Notes under the pieces: generated by a model
Databases searched by the model: none
What the model was told of the DNA's origin: nothing
Seen by the model: only the letters and a program-made list of their open reading frames with translations
Made by a program: the position numbers and the translations under genes
Shown here: in pieces, positions 1 through 7,710 of the stretch
Numbering within the stretch: position 1 is the first letter of the stretch
Layout: each line of letters begins with the position of its first letter
From: an uncultured Oscillospiraceae bacterium
GTDB lineage: Bacteria > Bacillota > Clostridia > Oscillospirales > Oscillospiraceae
Reading direction: 5' to 3'
DNA: 38,521 nt
Assembly: GCA_934597165.1 (NCBI GenBank)
Contig: CAKTQP010000018.1
Coordinates: 1 to 38,521, forward strand

Positions 1-530
1 CGGCGGAACATATTGGCGTAGGCCATCATGTAGTGGGCGAAGGTGGTGGGCTGCGCCCGCTGCAGGTGGGTGTAGCCGGGCATGACGGTGGACAGGTTCT
101 CCTCGGCTTTCTGGATGAGCACCTGTTCCAAATCCAGCACCTGGTTGATGATGGTGGGGATCTCCTCTTTCACATATAGACGGAAGTCCACGGCCACTTG
201 GTCGTTCCGGCTCCGAGAGGTGTGCAGCCGCTTGCCGGTGTCGCCAATGCGCTGGGTGAGGATGGCCTCGATATTCATATGAATATCTTCGTTGTCCATA
301 GTGAATTCCACTTCGCCAGCCTCGATGTCTGCCAGGATGGCCTTCAGGCCGTTGATGATCTTATCCGCTTCCGCCTGCTCGATGATGCCCTGCTTGCCCA
401 GCATGGTGGCGTGGGCGATGGAGCCGGCGATGTCCTGCTTGTACAGGCGGGCGTCGAAGTTGATGGAAGAATTGAAGTTGTTGACCAGGGTATCGGTCTC
501 TTTCTGGAACCGTCCAGCCCAAAGTTTCAT
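1..530 (-). CDS. argH: argininosuccinate lyase, N-terminal part (3' end outside window)
   Basis: This enzyme splits argininosuccinate into arginine and fumarate, the last step of arginine synthesis, in the cytoplasm. About 176 residues are visible, starting MKLWAGRFQKETD, which is the standard ArgH N-terminus. The family signatures TSRSRNDQV and GYTHLQRAQP are both present; the latter carries catalytic-region Thr/His residues. The family is usually about 460 residues, so roughly 60% lies off the left edge. The start is fixed by AAGGAG nine bases before the ATG. It lies 85 bp downstream of argG on the same strand, with a strong hairpin between them, so the two are probably one operon. Identification is secure. 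Confidence 0.96.
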   Translation of the reverse strand, partial: MKLWAGRFQKETDTLVNNFNSSINFDARLYKQDIAGSIAHATMLGKQGIIEQAEADKIINGLKAILADIEAGEVEFTMDNEDIHMNIEAILTQRIGDTGKRLHTSRSRNDQVAVDFRLYVKEEIPTIINQVLDLEQVLIQKAEENLSTVMPGYTHLQRAQPTTFAHYMMAYANMFR

Positions 531-562
531 AACGTATCGCTCCTTATTGGCTTAGATAAAGG

Positions 563-591
563 GATTGCCGCACGGGTTGGGTGCGGCAATC
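563..591 (-). other. intercistronic hairpin between argG and argH
   Basis: Perfect 11-bp inverted repeat (563-573 pairing with 581-591) with a 7-nt loop. On the transcribed minus strand it is followed by CCCTTTATCT rather than a real U-tract, so it looks more like an mRNA processing or stabilising hairpin, or a leaky attenuator, than a full terminator. Confidence 0.6.
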
Positions 592-615
592 TGCTTACTG
601 TATGCGAAAAATAAC

Positions 616-1842
616 TTACTTCAGCTTGCCCTGTTCCCGCAGTGCCTGCACGGTGGTGGGCAGACCCCACAGGTTGATGAAGCCAGCGGAATCCTTCTGG
701 TCGTAATCGGATTCATCGAAGGTGGCCAGCTCTTCGGAGTAGAGGGTGTAGGGGGAGGTCATGCCGGCGGGGATGATGTTGCCCTTGTACAGCTTGAGCT
801 TGACGGTGCCGGTGACGTATTCCTGGGTCTTGTCCATGAAGGCGGACAGGGCTTCCCGCAGGGGGGAGTACCACTTGCCGTTGTAGATCAGGTCAGCAAA
901 GACGATGCCCAGCTTTTCCTTCTCGTGCATGGTGTCCTTATCCAGGGTCAGGGTCTCCAGCAGCTCATGTGCCTTGTACAGGATGGTGCCGCCCGGGGTT
1001 TCATAGACGCCGCGGTCCTTCATGCCGACCAGTCTGTTCTCTACGATGTCGATGATGCCGATGCCGTTCTCGCCGCCCAGCTTGTTCAGGGTGCGGATGA
1101 CGTCGGAGGCCTTCATCTTCACGCCATCGACGGCCACGGGCACGCCCTGTTCAAAGTCGATGGTGACATAGGTGGGTTCATCGGGTGCCTGGAAGGGGGA
1201 GATGCCCATTTCCAGGAAGCCGGGCTTGTCGTAGTTGGGCTCGTTGGAGGGATCCTCCAGATCCAGACCCTCGTGGGACAGGTGCCACAGGTTCTTGTCC
1301 TTGGAGTAGTTGGTCTCTCTGGTGATCTTCAGAGGCACGTTGTGGGCTTCTGCGTAGTCGATCTCTTCGTCACGGGAGACGATGTCCCACTCTCTCCAGG
1401 GGGCGATGATCTTCATGCCGGGAGCGAACCGCTTGATGGCCAGCTCGAACCGGACCTGGTCGTTGCCCTTGCCGGTGCAGCCGTGGCAGATGGCGTCAGC
1501 GCCTTCAGCCAGGGCGATCTCGGTCAGCTTCTTGGCGATGACGGGACGAGCGAAGGCGGTACCCAGCAGGTAGGTCTCATACTTTGCGCCAGCCTTCACG
1601 GAGGGGATGATGACGTCATCCACCATCTCGTCGGTCAGGTCAGCCACGATCAGCTTGGAAGCGCCGGTCTTGATGGCTCTCTCTTCCAGACCTTCCAGCT
1701 CGTCTGCCTGGCCTACGTTGCCGGAGACAGCGATGATCTCAGGGTCATTGTAGTTTTCCTTCAGCCAGGGGATGATGATGGACGTGTCCAGACCGCCGGA
1801 GTATGCCAGTACAACTTTCTTGATCTCTTTCTTGTTAGCCAT
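616..1842 (-). CDS. argG: argininosuccinate synthase
   Basis: Joins citrulline and aspartate using ATP to give argininosuccinate, the step before ArgH. The 408-residue product has the usual family length. The N-terminal PP-loop ATP-binding motif AYSGGLDTS sits at residues 13-21, and the downstream HGCTGKGNDQVRFE stretch is typical of the family. I chose the ATG at 1842 because GGGAGG lies six bases upstream; a start five codons earlier at 1857 would overlap that ribosome binding site. It is the first gene of a likely argG-argH operon. Two ARG-box-like palindromes lie in the 325-bp upstream region, consistent with arginine repression by ArgR/AhrC. Confidence 0.97.
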   Translation of the reverse strand: MANKKEIKKVVLAYSGGLDTSIIIPWLKENYNDPEIIAVSGNVGQADELEGLEERAIKTGASKLIVADLTDEMVDDVIIPSVKAGAKYETYLLGTAFARPVIAKKLTEIALAEGADAICHGCTGKGNDQVRFELAIKRFAPGMKIIAPWREWDIVSRDEEIDYAEAHNVPLKITRETNYSKDKNLWHLSHEGLDLEDPSNEPNYDKPGFLEMGISPFQAPDEPTYVTIDFEQGVPVAVDGVKMKASDVIRTLNKLGGENGIGIIDIVENRLVGMKDRGVYETPGGTILYKAHELLETLTLDKDTMHEKEKLGIVFADLIYNGKWYSPLREALSAFMDKTQEYVTGTVKLKLYKGNIIPAGMTSPYTLYSEELATFDESDYDQKDSAGFINLWGLPTTVQALREQGKLK

Positions 1843-1932
1843 GATAATGCCTCCCAAAAATCTAAAACGAAATAAGATGTTCTAAGGAAATGTCCGCCTG
1901 AAAAAGGCTTCTGTTGAATTCGTGAGTCTAGG

Positions 1933-1948
1933 ATACCACTCCCATTCC
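1933..1948 (+). repeat. 16-bp inverted repeat, left copy
   Basis: ATACCACTCCCATTCC here is the exact reverse complement of 2461-2476. The two copies flank the ferredoxin gene and its promoter. Read in the direction of the gene each precedes, the sequence is GGAATGGGAGTGGTAT about 90 bp upstream of argG (minus strand) and 38 bp upstream of the small gene at 2515 (plus strand). Confidence 0.75.
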
Positions 1949-1957
1949 AGGATTGCA

Positions 1958-2034
1958 AGTATAAATTTGCATAAAAAACCGAATCTAACCCTAAAAAAAC
2001 CGGTTAAAATGAAAAAACGATGTATAAATATACG
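1958..2034 (-). promoter_or_regulatory. argG: candidate arg operon promoter with two ARG-box-like sites
   Basis: The 325-bp gap between argG and the ferredoxin terminator is AT-rich. On the minus strand a TATACT -10 hexamer lies at 1963-1958, without a convincing -35. Two related 14-mers, TGTATAAATATACG (2021-2034) and AGTATAAATTTGCA (1958-1971), start exactly 63 bp apart, close to six helical turns, and the second overlaps the -10. They resemble ArgR/AhrC operators, which often occur as in-phase pairs. The assignment is an inference. Confidence 0.4.
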
Positions 2035-2118
2035 AATATACCCGCATAAAAGAGAGAATATGCAGAGTGAGGGCGATGTTCCCGGGAGAAAATACGGAGA
2101 GGGGGTGGAGAGGGTATG

Positions 2119-2148
2119 AAAAAACGGACGTTGTAGAACAACGTCCGT
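2119..2148 (-). terminator. terminator of the ferredoxin gene
   Basis: Perfect 11-bp stem (2124-2134 with 2138-2148) with a 3-nt loop, followed on the minus strand by a run of T residues (2123-2119). It lies about 20 bp after the ferredoxin stop. Confidence 0.85.
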
Positions 2149-2167
2149 ATTTTCAGTAAGACCAAAA

Positions 2168-2338
2168 TTAGCCTTCCACGATAGCACCCATGGGGCAAGC
2201 GCCAGCACAAGTGCCGCAGCTCACACAAGCGTTTTCGTCGATGACGTAAGCACCGTCGCCTTCAGCGATAGCGCCAACGGGGCAAGCGCCTGCGCAGGAA
2301 CCACAAGCAACACAGCCGTCAGAAATAACAAATGCCAT
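2168..2338 (-). CDS. 2[4Fe-4S] ferredoxin, clostridial type
   Basis: A 56-residue soluble electron carrier. Two complete CxxCxxCxxxCP cluster motifs are visible: Cys 9, 12, 15, 19 and Cys 38, 41, 44, 48, each followed by proline, separated by the usual loop. The length matches the small ferredoxins that serve hydrogenases, pyruvate:ferredoxin oxidoreductase and related enzymes in anaerobes. The start ATG is preceded by AGGAGG. It has its own promoter (TTGATT-16-TACAAT) and its own terminator, so it is monocistronic. The physiological partner cannot be told from the sequence. Confidence 0.97.
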   Translation of the reverse strand: MAFVISDGCVACGSCAGACPVGAIAEGDGAYVIDENACVSCGTCAGACPMGAIVEG

Positions 2339-2368
2339 TTAAGTATCCTCCTCATTTAGTATATCGTT

Positions 2369-2396
2369 ATTGTATCATGTCGCGCGAAAAAATCAA
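2369..2396 (-). promoter_or_regulatory. ferredoxin promoter
   Basis: On the minus strand TTGATT (2396-2391), 16-bp spacer, TACAAT (2374-2369), about 30 bp before the ferredoxin ATG. This fits a housekeeping sigma factor. Confidence 0.65.
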
Positions 2397-2460
2397 GAGG
2401 GAAAATCAACATTTTATCGGTTTTTGAGAAAAATTTCACAATCCAGGATGTGGGAGGAAT

Positions 2461-2476
2461 GGAATGGGAGTGGTAT
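2461..2476 (-). repeat. 16-bp inverted repeat, right copy
   Basis: Plus strand reads GGAATGGGAGTGGTAT, exact reverse complement of 1933-1948. It lies upstream of the ferredoxin promoter (2369-2396, minus) and in the leader of the 67-residue gene at 2515 (plus). Also shared by both places is the direct octamer TCCAGGAT (1946-1953 and 2442-2449). Confidence 0.75.
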
Positions 2477-2514
2477 GGGGAAGCTAACTGAACCGAGGAA
2501 AAGGAGGAGAGCCG

Positions 2515-2718
2515 ATGAAAAAGCGCAGACCGCTGCCGGATCTGGGCAGAAAACAGACGGAGATGGCCGGGAGCCTGACACCGGACCTGGAGGGACAGTC
2601 CCACAGCCGCCAGCACAACGCCCGGGGCATCAGCGAGGGCATCGACTGGGGCCGGATGCACGACGACGACCGGAGCACCATCACGCCCCATCTGGGACGC
2701 AAGGGCGGCGAACACTGA
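2515..2718 (+). CDS. hypothetical protein, 67 residues
   Basis: I do not recognise a family. The reason to call it is a strong ribosome binding site, AAGGAGG, seven bases before the ATG, and an isolated position between two minus-strand genes. The protein is very polar, rich in Arg, Lys, Asp, Gly and His, with no membrane segment or cysteine, and looks disordered. It begins MKKRRPLPDLGRKQTEM and ends TPHLGRKGGEH, so a P(D/H)LGRK element appears twice. The hairpin just after its stop carries its T-run on the other strand and probably serves the symporter gene. A role in nucleic-acid binding or spores would be guesswork. Confidence 0.6.
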   Translation: MKKRRPLPDLGRKQTEMAGSLTPDLEGQSHSRQHNARGISEGIDWGRMHDDDRSTITPHLGRKGGEH

Positions 2719-2753
2719 AAAAACAGCTCCGATGCATCGTGCATCGGAGCTGT
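2718..2753 (-). terminator. terminator of the symporter gene
   Basis: Perfect 14-bp stem (2723-2736 with 2740-2753), 3-nt loop, followed on the minus strand by about six T residues. It ends transcription from the symporter. The plus-strand flank is CGTTACAT, so it is a poor terminator for the gene at 2515. Confidence 0.8.
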
Positions 2754-2779
2754 CGTTACATATTATAAGGTAGGGTTGC

Positions 2780-4327
2780 TTACTTGATGGCTGCGGTGTC
2801 TGCGCGCACCTTGTCGAATTCGTCCATCATTTCCTGATCGGGAGCCGGAGTGAGAAGGCTGACGATGACCATGAGGATGAGAGCGAAGACGAAAGCGGGG
2901 AGCAGTTCATAGATGTTGAACACGCCGCCCAGGGGCTTGATGGCGAACTTCCACACGAAGACCATCACGCCGCCGCCCAGCATACCAGCCAGAGCGCCCC
3001 AACGGTTGCAGCGCTTCCAGAACAGAGCGGCCAGGACGACGGGGCCGAAGGAGGCGCCGAAGCCAGCCCAGGCAAAGGAGACGATCTGGAAGACGGAGGA
3101 TTCGGGGTTCAGGGCGAAGAGAGCGCCGATGATGGAGATGACCACCAGGGTCACACGAGCCACGAGCATGGTGGCCTTGTGGCTCAGGTTGATGTTGAAC
3201 ACACCGCGGAGGATGTTCTCAGAGATGGAAGAGGAGGCGGCCAGCAGCTGGCTGTCGCAGGTGGACATGGTGCAGGCCAGGATACCAGCCATGACCAGAC
3301 CGGCCAGCAGGGCGGGCACGATGCCGAATTCTGCCATGAACTGAGCGATGATGATGATGATCCGTTCCGGGTCGGTGACGGCGGCGATAGCGCCCTCGTG
3401 AACCATGGTCAGGCCGATGATGCCGATGAAGATGGCGATAGCCATAGAGACGAAGACCCAGATGGTGGCGATACGACGGCTGAGCTTGATCTTTTCCGGC
3501 TTTTCGATGGCCATGAACCGGAGCAGGATGTGAGGCATGCCGAAGTAGCCCAGACCCCAAGCGGCGGTGCAGAAGGTGGGCAGGAAGCCGCCATAGGAGA
3601 CGGCAGAATTGGTGGCTGCGTCATACATATGAGTCATGGACAGATAGCCGTCCATGGAGGCGGCGTAGTCGCCCACGTTGCCGATGCCGCCGGCCTCACC
3701 GATACCGAAGCAGACGATGCAGATCAGCGCCACGGTCATGACGATGGACTGCACCAGGTCGGTGGTGGAGGCAGCCATGAAGCCGCCGGTGGCGGTGTAA
3801 GCCACGATGACAGCGGCGGAGACGATCATAGCGATGCGATAGTCAAAGCCGAAGAGGGAGGAGAACAGCTTGCCGCAGGCGGAGAAGCCGGAGGCAGTGT
3901 AGGGGATGAAGAAGACCACGATGACCACGGCGGAGATGCCCAGGAGCAGGTGGCTCTTATCCTTGAAGCGGCGTTCGAAGAAATCGGGCACGGTCTCTGC
4001 GCCGATGTGTTCGGTGTAAGTACGCAGGCGCTTGGCCACGATGAGCCAGTTCAGGTAGGTGCCGATGCCGATGCCGATGGCGGTCCAGGTGACGTCACAG
4101 ATACCGGTGGAGTAGGCCAGGCCAGGCAGACCCATCAGCAGCCAGGAGGACATATCGGACGCCTCGGCGCTCATAGCGGTGACCAGAGGGCCCAGCTTAC
4201 GGCCGCCCAGGTAGAAGTCACCGACGGACTGGCTGGAGGAGTCGGCATACCGGAAGCCCAGATAGAGCATGAATGCCAAATAGAGCACGATCGTGATGAT
4301 AATGCAAATATTAGATTGGGTTAACAT
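2780..4327 (-). CDS. putP: sodium/proline-type symporter (SSS family)
   Basis: A 515-residue membrane transporter of the sodium:solute symporter family, close in length to E. coli PutP (about 500). It would import proline or a related solute driven by the sodium gradient. Many hydrophobic segments are present along the chain. The PutP-type sodium-site sequence ASDMSSWLLMGLPG begins at about residue 56, and GILACTMSTCDSQLL matches the second sodium-site helix with its Ser-Thr pair. The ATG at 4327 is preferred; a TTG two codons earlier sits too close to the GAGAGG ribosome binding site. It has its own promoter (TTGACT-17-TAGAAT) and terminator. Proline is the likeliest substrate, but this is inferred from similarity. 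Confidence 0.92.
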   Translation of the reverse strand: MLTQSNICIIITIVLYLAFMLYLGFRYADSSSQSVGDFYLGGRKLGPLVTAMSAEASDMSSWLLMGLPGLAYSTGICDVTWTAIGIGIGTYLNWLIVAKRLRTYTEHIGAETVPDFFERRFKDKSHLLLGISAVVIVVFFIPYTASGFSACGKLFSSLFGFDYRIAMIVSAAVIVAYTATGGFMAASTTDLVQSIVMTVALICIVCFGIGEAGGIGNVGDYAASMDGYLSMTHMYDAATNSAVSYGGFLPTFCTAAWGLGYFGMPHILLRFMAIEKPEKIKLSRRIATIWVFVSMAIAIFIGIIGLTMVHEGAIAAVTDPERIIIIIAQFMAEFGIVPALLAGLVMAGILACTMSTCDSQLLAASSSISENILRGVFNINLSHKATMLVARVTLVVISIIGALFALNPESSVFQIVSFAWAGFGASFGPVVLAALFWKRCNRWGALAGMLGGGVMVFVWKFAIKPLGGVFNIYELLPAFVFALILMVIVSLLTPAPDQEMMDEFDKVRADTAAIK

Positions 4328-4363
4328 GAACAAATTCCTCTCTTTTCTAAAAAGATACTACTT

Positions 4364-4392
4364 ATTCTAGCACGGAGAAATAGCAGAGTCAA
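4364..4392 (-). promoter_or_regulatory. putP: symporter promoter
   Basis: On the minus strand TTGACT (4392-4387), 17-bp spacer, TAGAAT (4369-4364), 37 bp before the start codon: a near-consensus housekeeping promoter. The rest of 4393-4540 is AT-rich with no gene and nothing else I can identify. Confidence 0.75.
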
Positions 4393-4540
4393 TAGGATAC
4401 GGATAGAAAACTTTATTCTATACTTTTGTTACTTTCGTATATCAAAAACATTGGAATATCAATGAAAACATTTCGTACGAAGAGAAGAAAAGGTAGAACG
4501 CATTTAGAAAACAAAATGATAGAAAAAGAGTGGAACAAAT

Positions 4541-4574
4541 AAAAAACACAGCAGACCAAAACGGGTCTGCTGTG
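4541..4574 (-). terminator. terminator of the TetR gene
   Basis: 11-bp perfect stem (4547-4557 with 4564-4574), 6-nt loop, followed on the minus strand by TTTTTTATTTG. It lies about 20 bp past the TetR stop. Confidence 0.88.
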
Positions 4575-4596
4575 GGATACCTATTAAAATAAGAGA

Positions 4597-5187
4597 TCAC
4601 TGTGGGATGCGCAGGTAATTCAAGAGCTTGGGGAGCATATCGGCGGAGTAGGCGGCCAGGGAGTATTCGCCGCCGCGGATGCACCAGTCATAGATGAGGG
4701 CGCGCTCGCACATGGCGTAGATGCGGGAAAATTCGGCGGGAGAGACGGTGCTGGCGATCTCGCCCCGCTGCTGTCCCTCCTGGGAGATCTTGCGCAGCAG
4801 TTTATAATAGGTGCGTCCCTGGTCTAACAGATGCTTTTCTCCTGCGGTGGTCAGCTGGGTGGCGTACATCCGGCTGGTCAGCTCCACGGACACCGTGTCC
4901 TCGATCATCTGGAACAGCTCCCGGTTGAGGAACATGAGCTTGTCGAAGCTGTTCATATCTGGGTCGATCTCCTGCATCAATTCCTCGTATTTGTCATCAA
5001 AAAGCGAGGACAACGAGGACAAAAGCGCATCTTTCCCACTGAAATAGTGGTAAAACGAACCTTTGGAGGTGCCGGACTCCAGGATGATCTGATCCACCGT
5101 CGTCCGGTCGTACCCCTGTTCATAGAACAGCTTCCAAGCGGCGGTGACGATTTTGCGGCGGGTGTTGCGGGGATCTTTTCTAGCCAT
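4597..5187 (-). CDS. TetR-family transcriptional regulator
   Basis: A 196-residue DNA-binding repressor. The N-terminal helix-turn-helix (about residues 10-57) carries the classic TetR pattern, ending in TSKGSFYHYFSGKDALL. The C-terminal all-helical half would bind an unknown ligand. AGGAG precedes the ATG. It has its own promoter, divergent from dapF, and a terminator. A loose inverted repeat, GGACG (5206-5210) and CGTCC (5224-5228), lies between promoter and start and might be an operator. The regulated genes cannot be named; the symporter downstream on the same strand is one possibility. Confidence 0.93.
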   Translation of the reverse strand: MARKDPRNTRRKIVTAAWKLFYEQGYDRTTVDQIILESGTSKGSFYHYFSGKDALLSSLSSLFDDKYEELMQEIDPDMNSFDKLMFLNRELFQMIEDTVSVELTSRMYATQLTTAGEKHLLDQGRTYYKLLRKISQEGQQRGEIASTVSPAEFSRIYAMCERALIYDWCIRGGEYSLAAYSADMLPKLLNYLRIPQ

Positions 5188-5249
5188 GATTCTTATCTCC
5201 TAACAGGACGTGGTATGGGTCAGCGTCCGTTATTTCGTCTAGTTCTCTT

Positions 5250-5278
5250 ATTATAAAAGATTTTGTGAAAAACTGCAA
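5250..5278 (-). promoter_or_regulatory. promoter of the TetR gene
   Basis: On the minus strand TTGCAG (5278-5273), 17-bp spacer, TATAAT (5255-5250). Confidence 0.75.
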
Positions 5279-5319
5279 GAGAAAAAGTGCCACATCGCAA
5301 AAATCGTGACAATCCACGC

Positions 5320-5347
5320 TTTACAACGGGGGGAATTATATTATAAT
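5320..5347 (+). promoter_or_regulatory. dapF: dapF-murE promoter
   Basis: TTTACA (5320-5325), 16-bp spacer, TATAAT (5342-5347), 46 bp before the dapF start. Back to back with the TetR promoter, so the two could influence each other. Confidence 0.7.
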
Positions 5348-5393
5348 ATGTGGTATACTCTGCACACGCATTGACTCGAAAGGAGCAGTGTCC

Positions 5394-6221
5394 ATGAAAT
5401 TTACAAAAATGCACGGCTGCGGCAATGACTATATCTATGTGGACTGTACCCAACAGCCCCTGCCAGACCCAAACGGCGTGGCGCTGAAGCTCAGCGACCG
5501 GCACTTTGGCATTGGCTCCGATGGGCTCATCCTCATCTGCCCCTCTGACCAGGCGGACTTCCGCATGGCCATGTACAACTCCGATGGCAGCGAAGGCGCC
5601 ATGTGCGGCAACGGCATCCGCTGTGTGGCCAAGTTCTGCTATGACAAGGGTCTGACCGACAAGACCAATATCTCCGTGGAGACCAAGGGCGGCATGAAGT
5701 ACCTGGACTTGACGGTAGAGGACGGCGTGGTCACCTGGGTCAAGGTGGACATGGGCGCACCTTCCGTCCAGGCGGACGCCATCCCCGTGGTGGGCATGGG
5801 CGACCCGGTCATCGGCCAGCCGGTGAAGGTAGGCGGCAAGGACTGGGTGATGACCTGCGTGTCCATGGGCAACCCCCACGCGGTGGTGTGGTGCGATGAC
5901 GTGGATGGGCTGGAGATTGAGAAGATCGGCCCCCTGTTTGAAAATCATGAGATGTTCCCCGACCGAACCAACACCGAGTTCGTGAAGGTACTGGATCGGA
6001 ACAACGTCCAGATGCGGGTCTGGGAGCGGGGCGCAGGGGAGACCTTGGCCTGCGGTACCGGCGCTTGCGCGACCGCTTACGCCGCTTGGCGGAATGGGCT
6101 GTGCGACCGGAATGTGACGGTGCATCTCCTCGGCGGTGACCTGAACATTGAGATCACCGATGGCAGCATCTTTATGACTGGCCCGGCAACCACCGTGTTT
6201 GAAGGAGAAATCAACCTGTAA
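5394..6221 (+). CDS. dapF: diaminopimelate epimerase
   Basis: Converts LL- to meso-diaminopimelate, the precursor of both lysine and the peptidoglycan cross-link. The 275-residue product has the family length. Both catalytic cysteines of this cofactor-free racemase are present: Cys71 in MCGNGIRC and Cys220 in LACGTGACAT. The N-terminal KMHGCGNDY signature is intact. The ATG at 5394 follows AAGGAG by eight bases; an in-frame GTG two codons earlier is less well placed. murE follows 31 bp later on the same strand, so the pair links making meso-DAP to its use. Confidence 0.97.
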   Translation: MKFTKMHGCGNDYIYVDCTQQPLPDPNGVALKLSDRHFGIGSDGLILICPSDQADFRMAMYNSDGSEGAMCGNGIRCVAKFCYDKGLTDKTNISVETKGGMKYLDLTVEDGVVTWVKVDMGAPSVQADAIPVVGMGDPVIGQPVKVGGKDWVMTCVSMGNPHAVVWCDDVDGLEIEKIGPLFENHEMFPDRTNTEFVKVLDRNNVQMRVWERGAGETLACGTGACATAYAAWRNGLCDRNVTVHLLGGDLNIEITDGSIFMTGPATTVFEGEINL

Positions 6222-6252
6222 AGAGCGTGATGGCTCGGAAAGGATTTGGAAT

Positions 6253-7710
6253 ATGAAACTGATCGACCTGGTTTTTCGCATGAACTATACCCTGGTTCAG
6301 GGCAGCCTGGAACAGGACATCACCGAAGTCATCTACGACTCCCGGAAGGCTACCCCCGGCTGTATCTTCCTCTGTCTCCCCGGCGCGGTCACCGACGGCC
6401 ATAAGTACATTCCTGACGTGCTGGAAAAGGGCGCTGTGGCGCTGGTGGTGGAGCAGGACGTGAAGGTGCCGGAGAACATCACCGTGCTGAAGGTGGATAA
6501 CGGCCGCCTGGCTCTGGCGGAGCTGGCCGCTGCCTGGTACGGTCACCCGGCGGAAAAGCTGACCACCATCGGCGTCACCGGCACCAAGGGCAAGACCACC
6601 ACCACCTACATGATCCGAGGCATCCTGGAAAAGGCTGGCCTGCCCACCGGCCTCATCGGCACCATCGAAGCCATCATCGGTGACAAGCACATCCCCGCCC
6701 TGAACACCACGCCGGAATCCTTTCTGGTGCAGAAGTACTTTGCGGAGATGGTGCAGGCCGGTATCCGCTACGTGGTCATGGAGGTGTCCAGCCAGGCCAT
6801 GAAGCTCAGCCGTGTGGCAGGGTTCCAGTACGACTATGCCATCTTCACCAACCTGGAACCGGACCACATCGGCCCTGGCGAGCATGAGAGCATGGAGGAA
6901 TACATCCAGTGCAAGGGAATGCTCTTCCGCAACTGTAAGATCGGCATCGCCAACGCCGACGCGGACTACCTGGAAGAGGTCATGGCCGGCCACACCTGTC
7001 AGCTGGAGACCTTCGGCATGGGCGAGAACGCCGACCTGCGTGCAGGGAACGTCCAGCGCATCCACCAGCCCGGTTACCTGGGCGTCCAGTACGACCTGGA
7101 CGGCCTGGAGCACTACTCCGTCCACGTGGACATTCCCGGTGACTTCACCGTTTACAACTCCCTGGCCGCCATCGCCCTCTGCCGTCATCTGGGCATCGCC
7201 CAGCAGGCGATTTTGGACGCCCTGAACACCATCCAGGTCAAGGGTCGTCTGGAGATCTACCCGACCCCCGGCGACTACACCCTGATGATCGACTACGCCC
7301 ACAACGCCATGGCGCTGGAAGCCTTGCTGACCAACATCCGTGCCTACGGCCCCAAGCGTATCATCTGTATGTTCGGCTGCGGCGGCAATCGTGCCAAGTC
7401 CCGCCGGTACGAGATGGGCGAGGTGTCCAGCCGTCTGGCTGACCTGACTGTGGTCACCAGCGACAACCCCAGAAACGAGGAGCCTATGGACATCATCAAC
7501 GACATCCTGGTGGGCGTCCACAAGGCGGACGGGGAATATGTGACCATCCCCGACCGGAAGGAAGCCATCGCTTATTGTATGTCCATTGGCCAGAAAGGGG
7601 ACATCATCCTGCTGGCCGGGAAGGGACATGAGGACTATCAGGAGATCAAGGGCGTGAAGTACCATATGGATGAACGGGACTTGATCGAGGAGATCATTGC
7701 TGGAAAGTAA
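6253..7710 (+). CDS. murE: UDP-N-acetylmuramoyl-tripeptide synthetase, meso-DAP type
   Basis: Adds the third amino acid to UDP-MurNAc-L-Ala-D-Glu in the cytoplasm. The 485-residue protein has the Mur ligase P-loop GTKGKTTTT at about 110-118 and a DNPR motif at 404-407. In this family DNPR marks ligases that use meso-diaminopimelate rather than lysine, which fits the dapF gene just upstream. The ATG at 6253 is supported by AAAGGA nine to ten bases upstream; an earlier in-frame start at 6199 would lie inside dapF. The transcript probably ends at the hairpin terminator near 7933-7975, after a structured non-coding stretch. Confidence 0.97.
   Translation: MKLIDLVFRMNYTLVQGSLEQDITEVIYDSRKATPGCIFLCLPGAVTDGHKYIPDVLEKGAVALVVEQDVKVPENITVLKVDNGRLALAELAAAWYGHPAEKLTTIGVTGTKGKTTTTYMIRGILEKAGLPTGLIGTIEAIIGDKHIPALNTTPESFLVQKYFAEMVQAGIRYVVMEVSSQAMKLSRVAGFQYDYAIFTNLEPDHIGPGEHESMEEYIQCKGMLFRNCKIGIANADADYLEEVMAGHTCQLETFGMGENADLRAGNVQRIHQPGYLGVQYDLDGLEHYSVHVDIPGDFTVYNSLAAIALCRHLGIAQQAILDALNTIQVKGRLEIYPTPGDYTLMIDYAHNAMALEALLTNIRAYGPKRIICMFGCGGNRAKSRRYEMGEVSSRLADLTVVTSDNPRNEEPMDIINDILVGVHKADGEYVTIPDRKEAIAYCMSIGQKGDIILLAGKGHEDYQEIKGVKYHMDERDLIEEIIAGK

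Noticed and set aside
565..1875. 436-residue plus-strand frame opposite argG
   Set aside because: Low-complexity antisense translation; argG is unambiguous.
1843..1960. T-box-like sequence (GGGAGTGGTATCC) in the argG leader
   Set aside because: The conserved T-box GGGTGGNACCGCG is not met and no antiterminator/terminator pair precedes argG; the same sequence occurs as an inverted repeat elsewhere.
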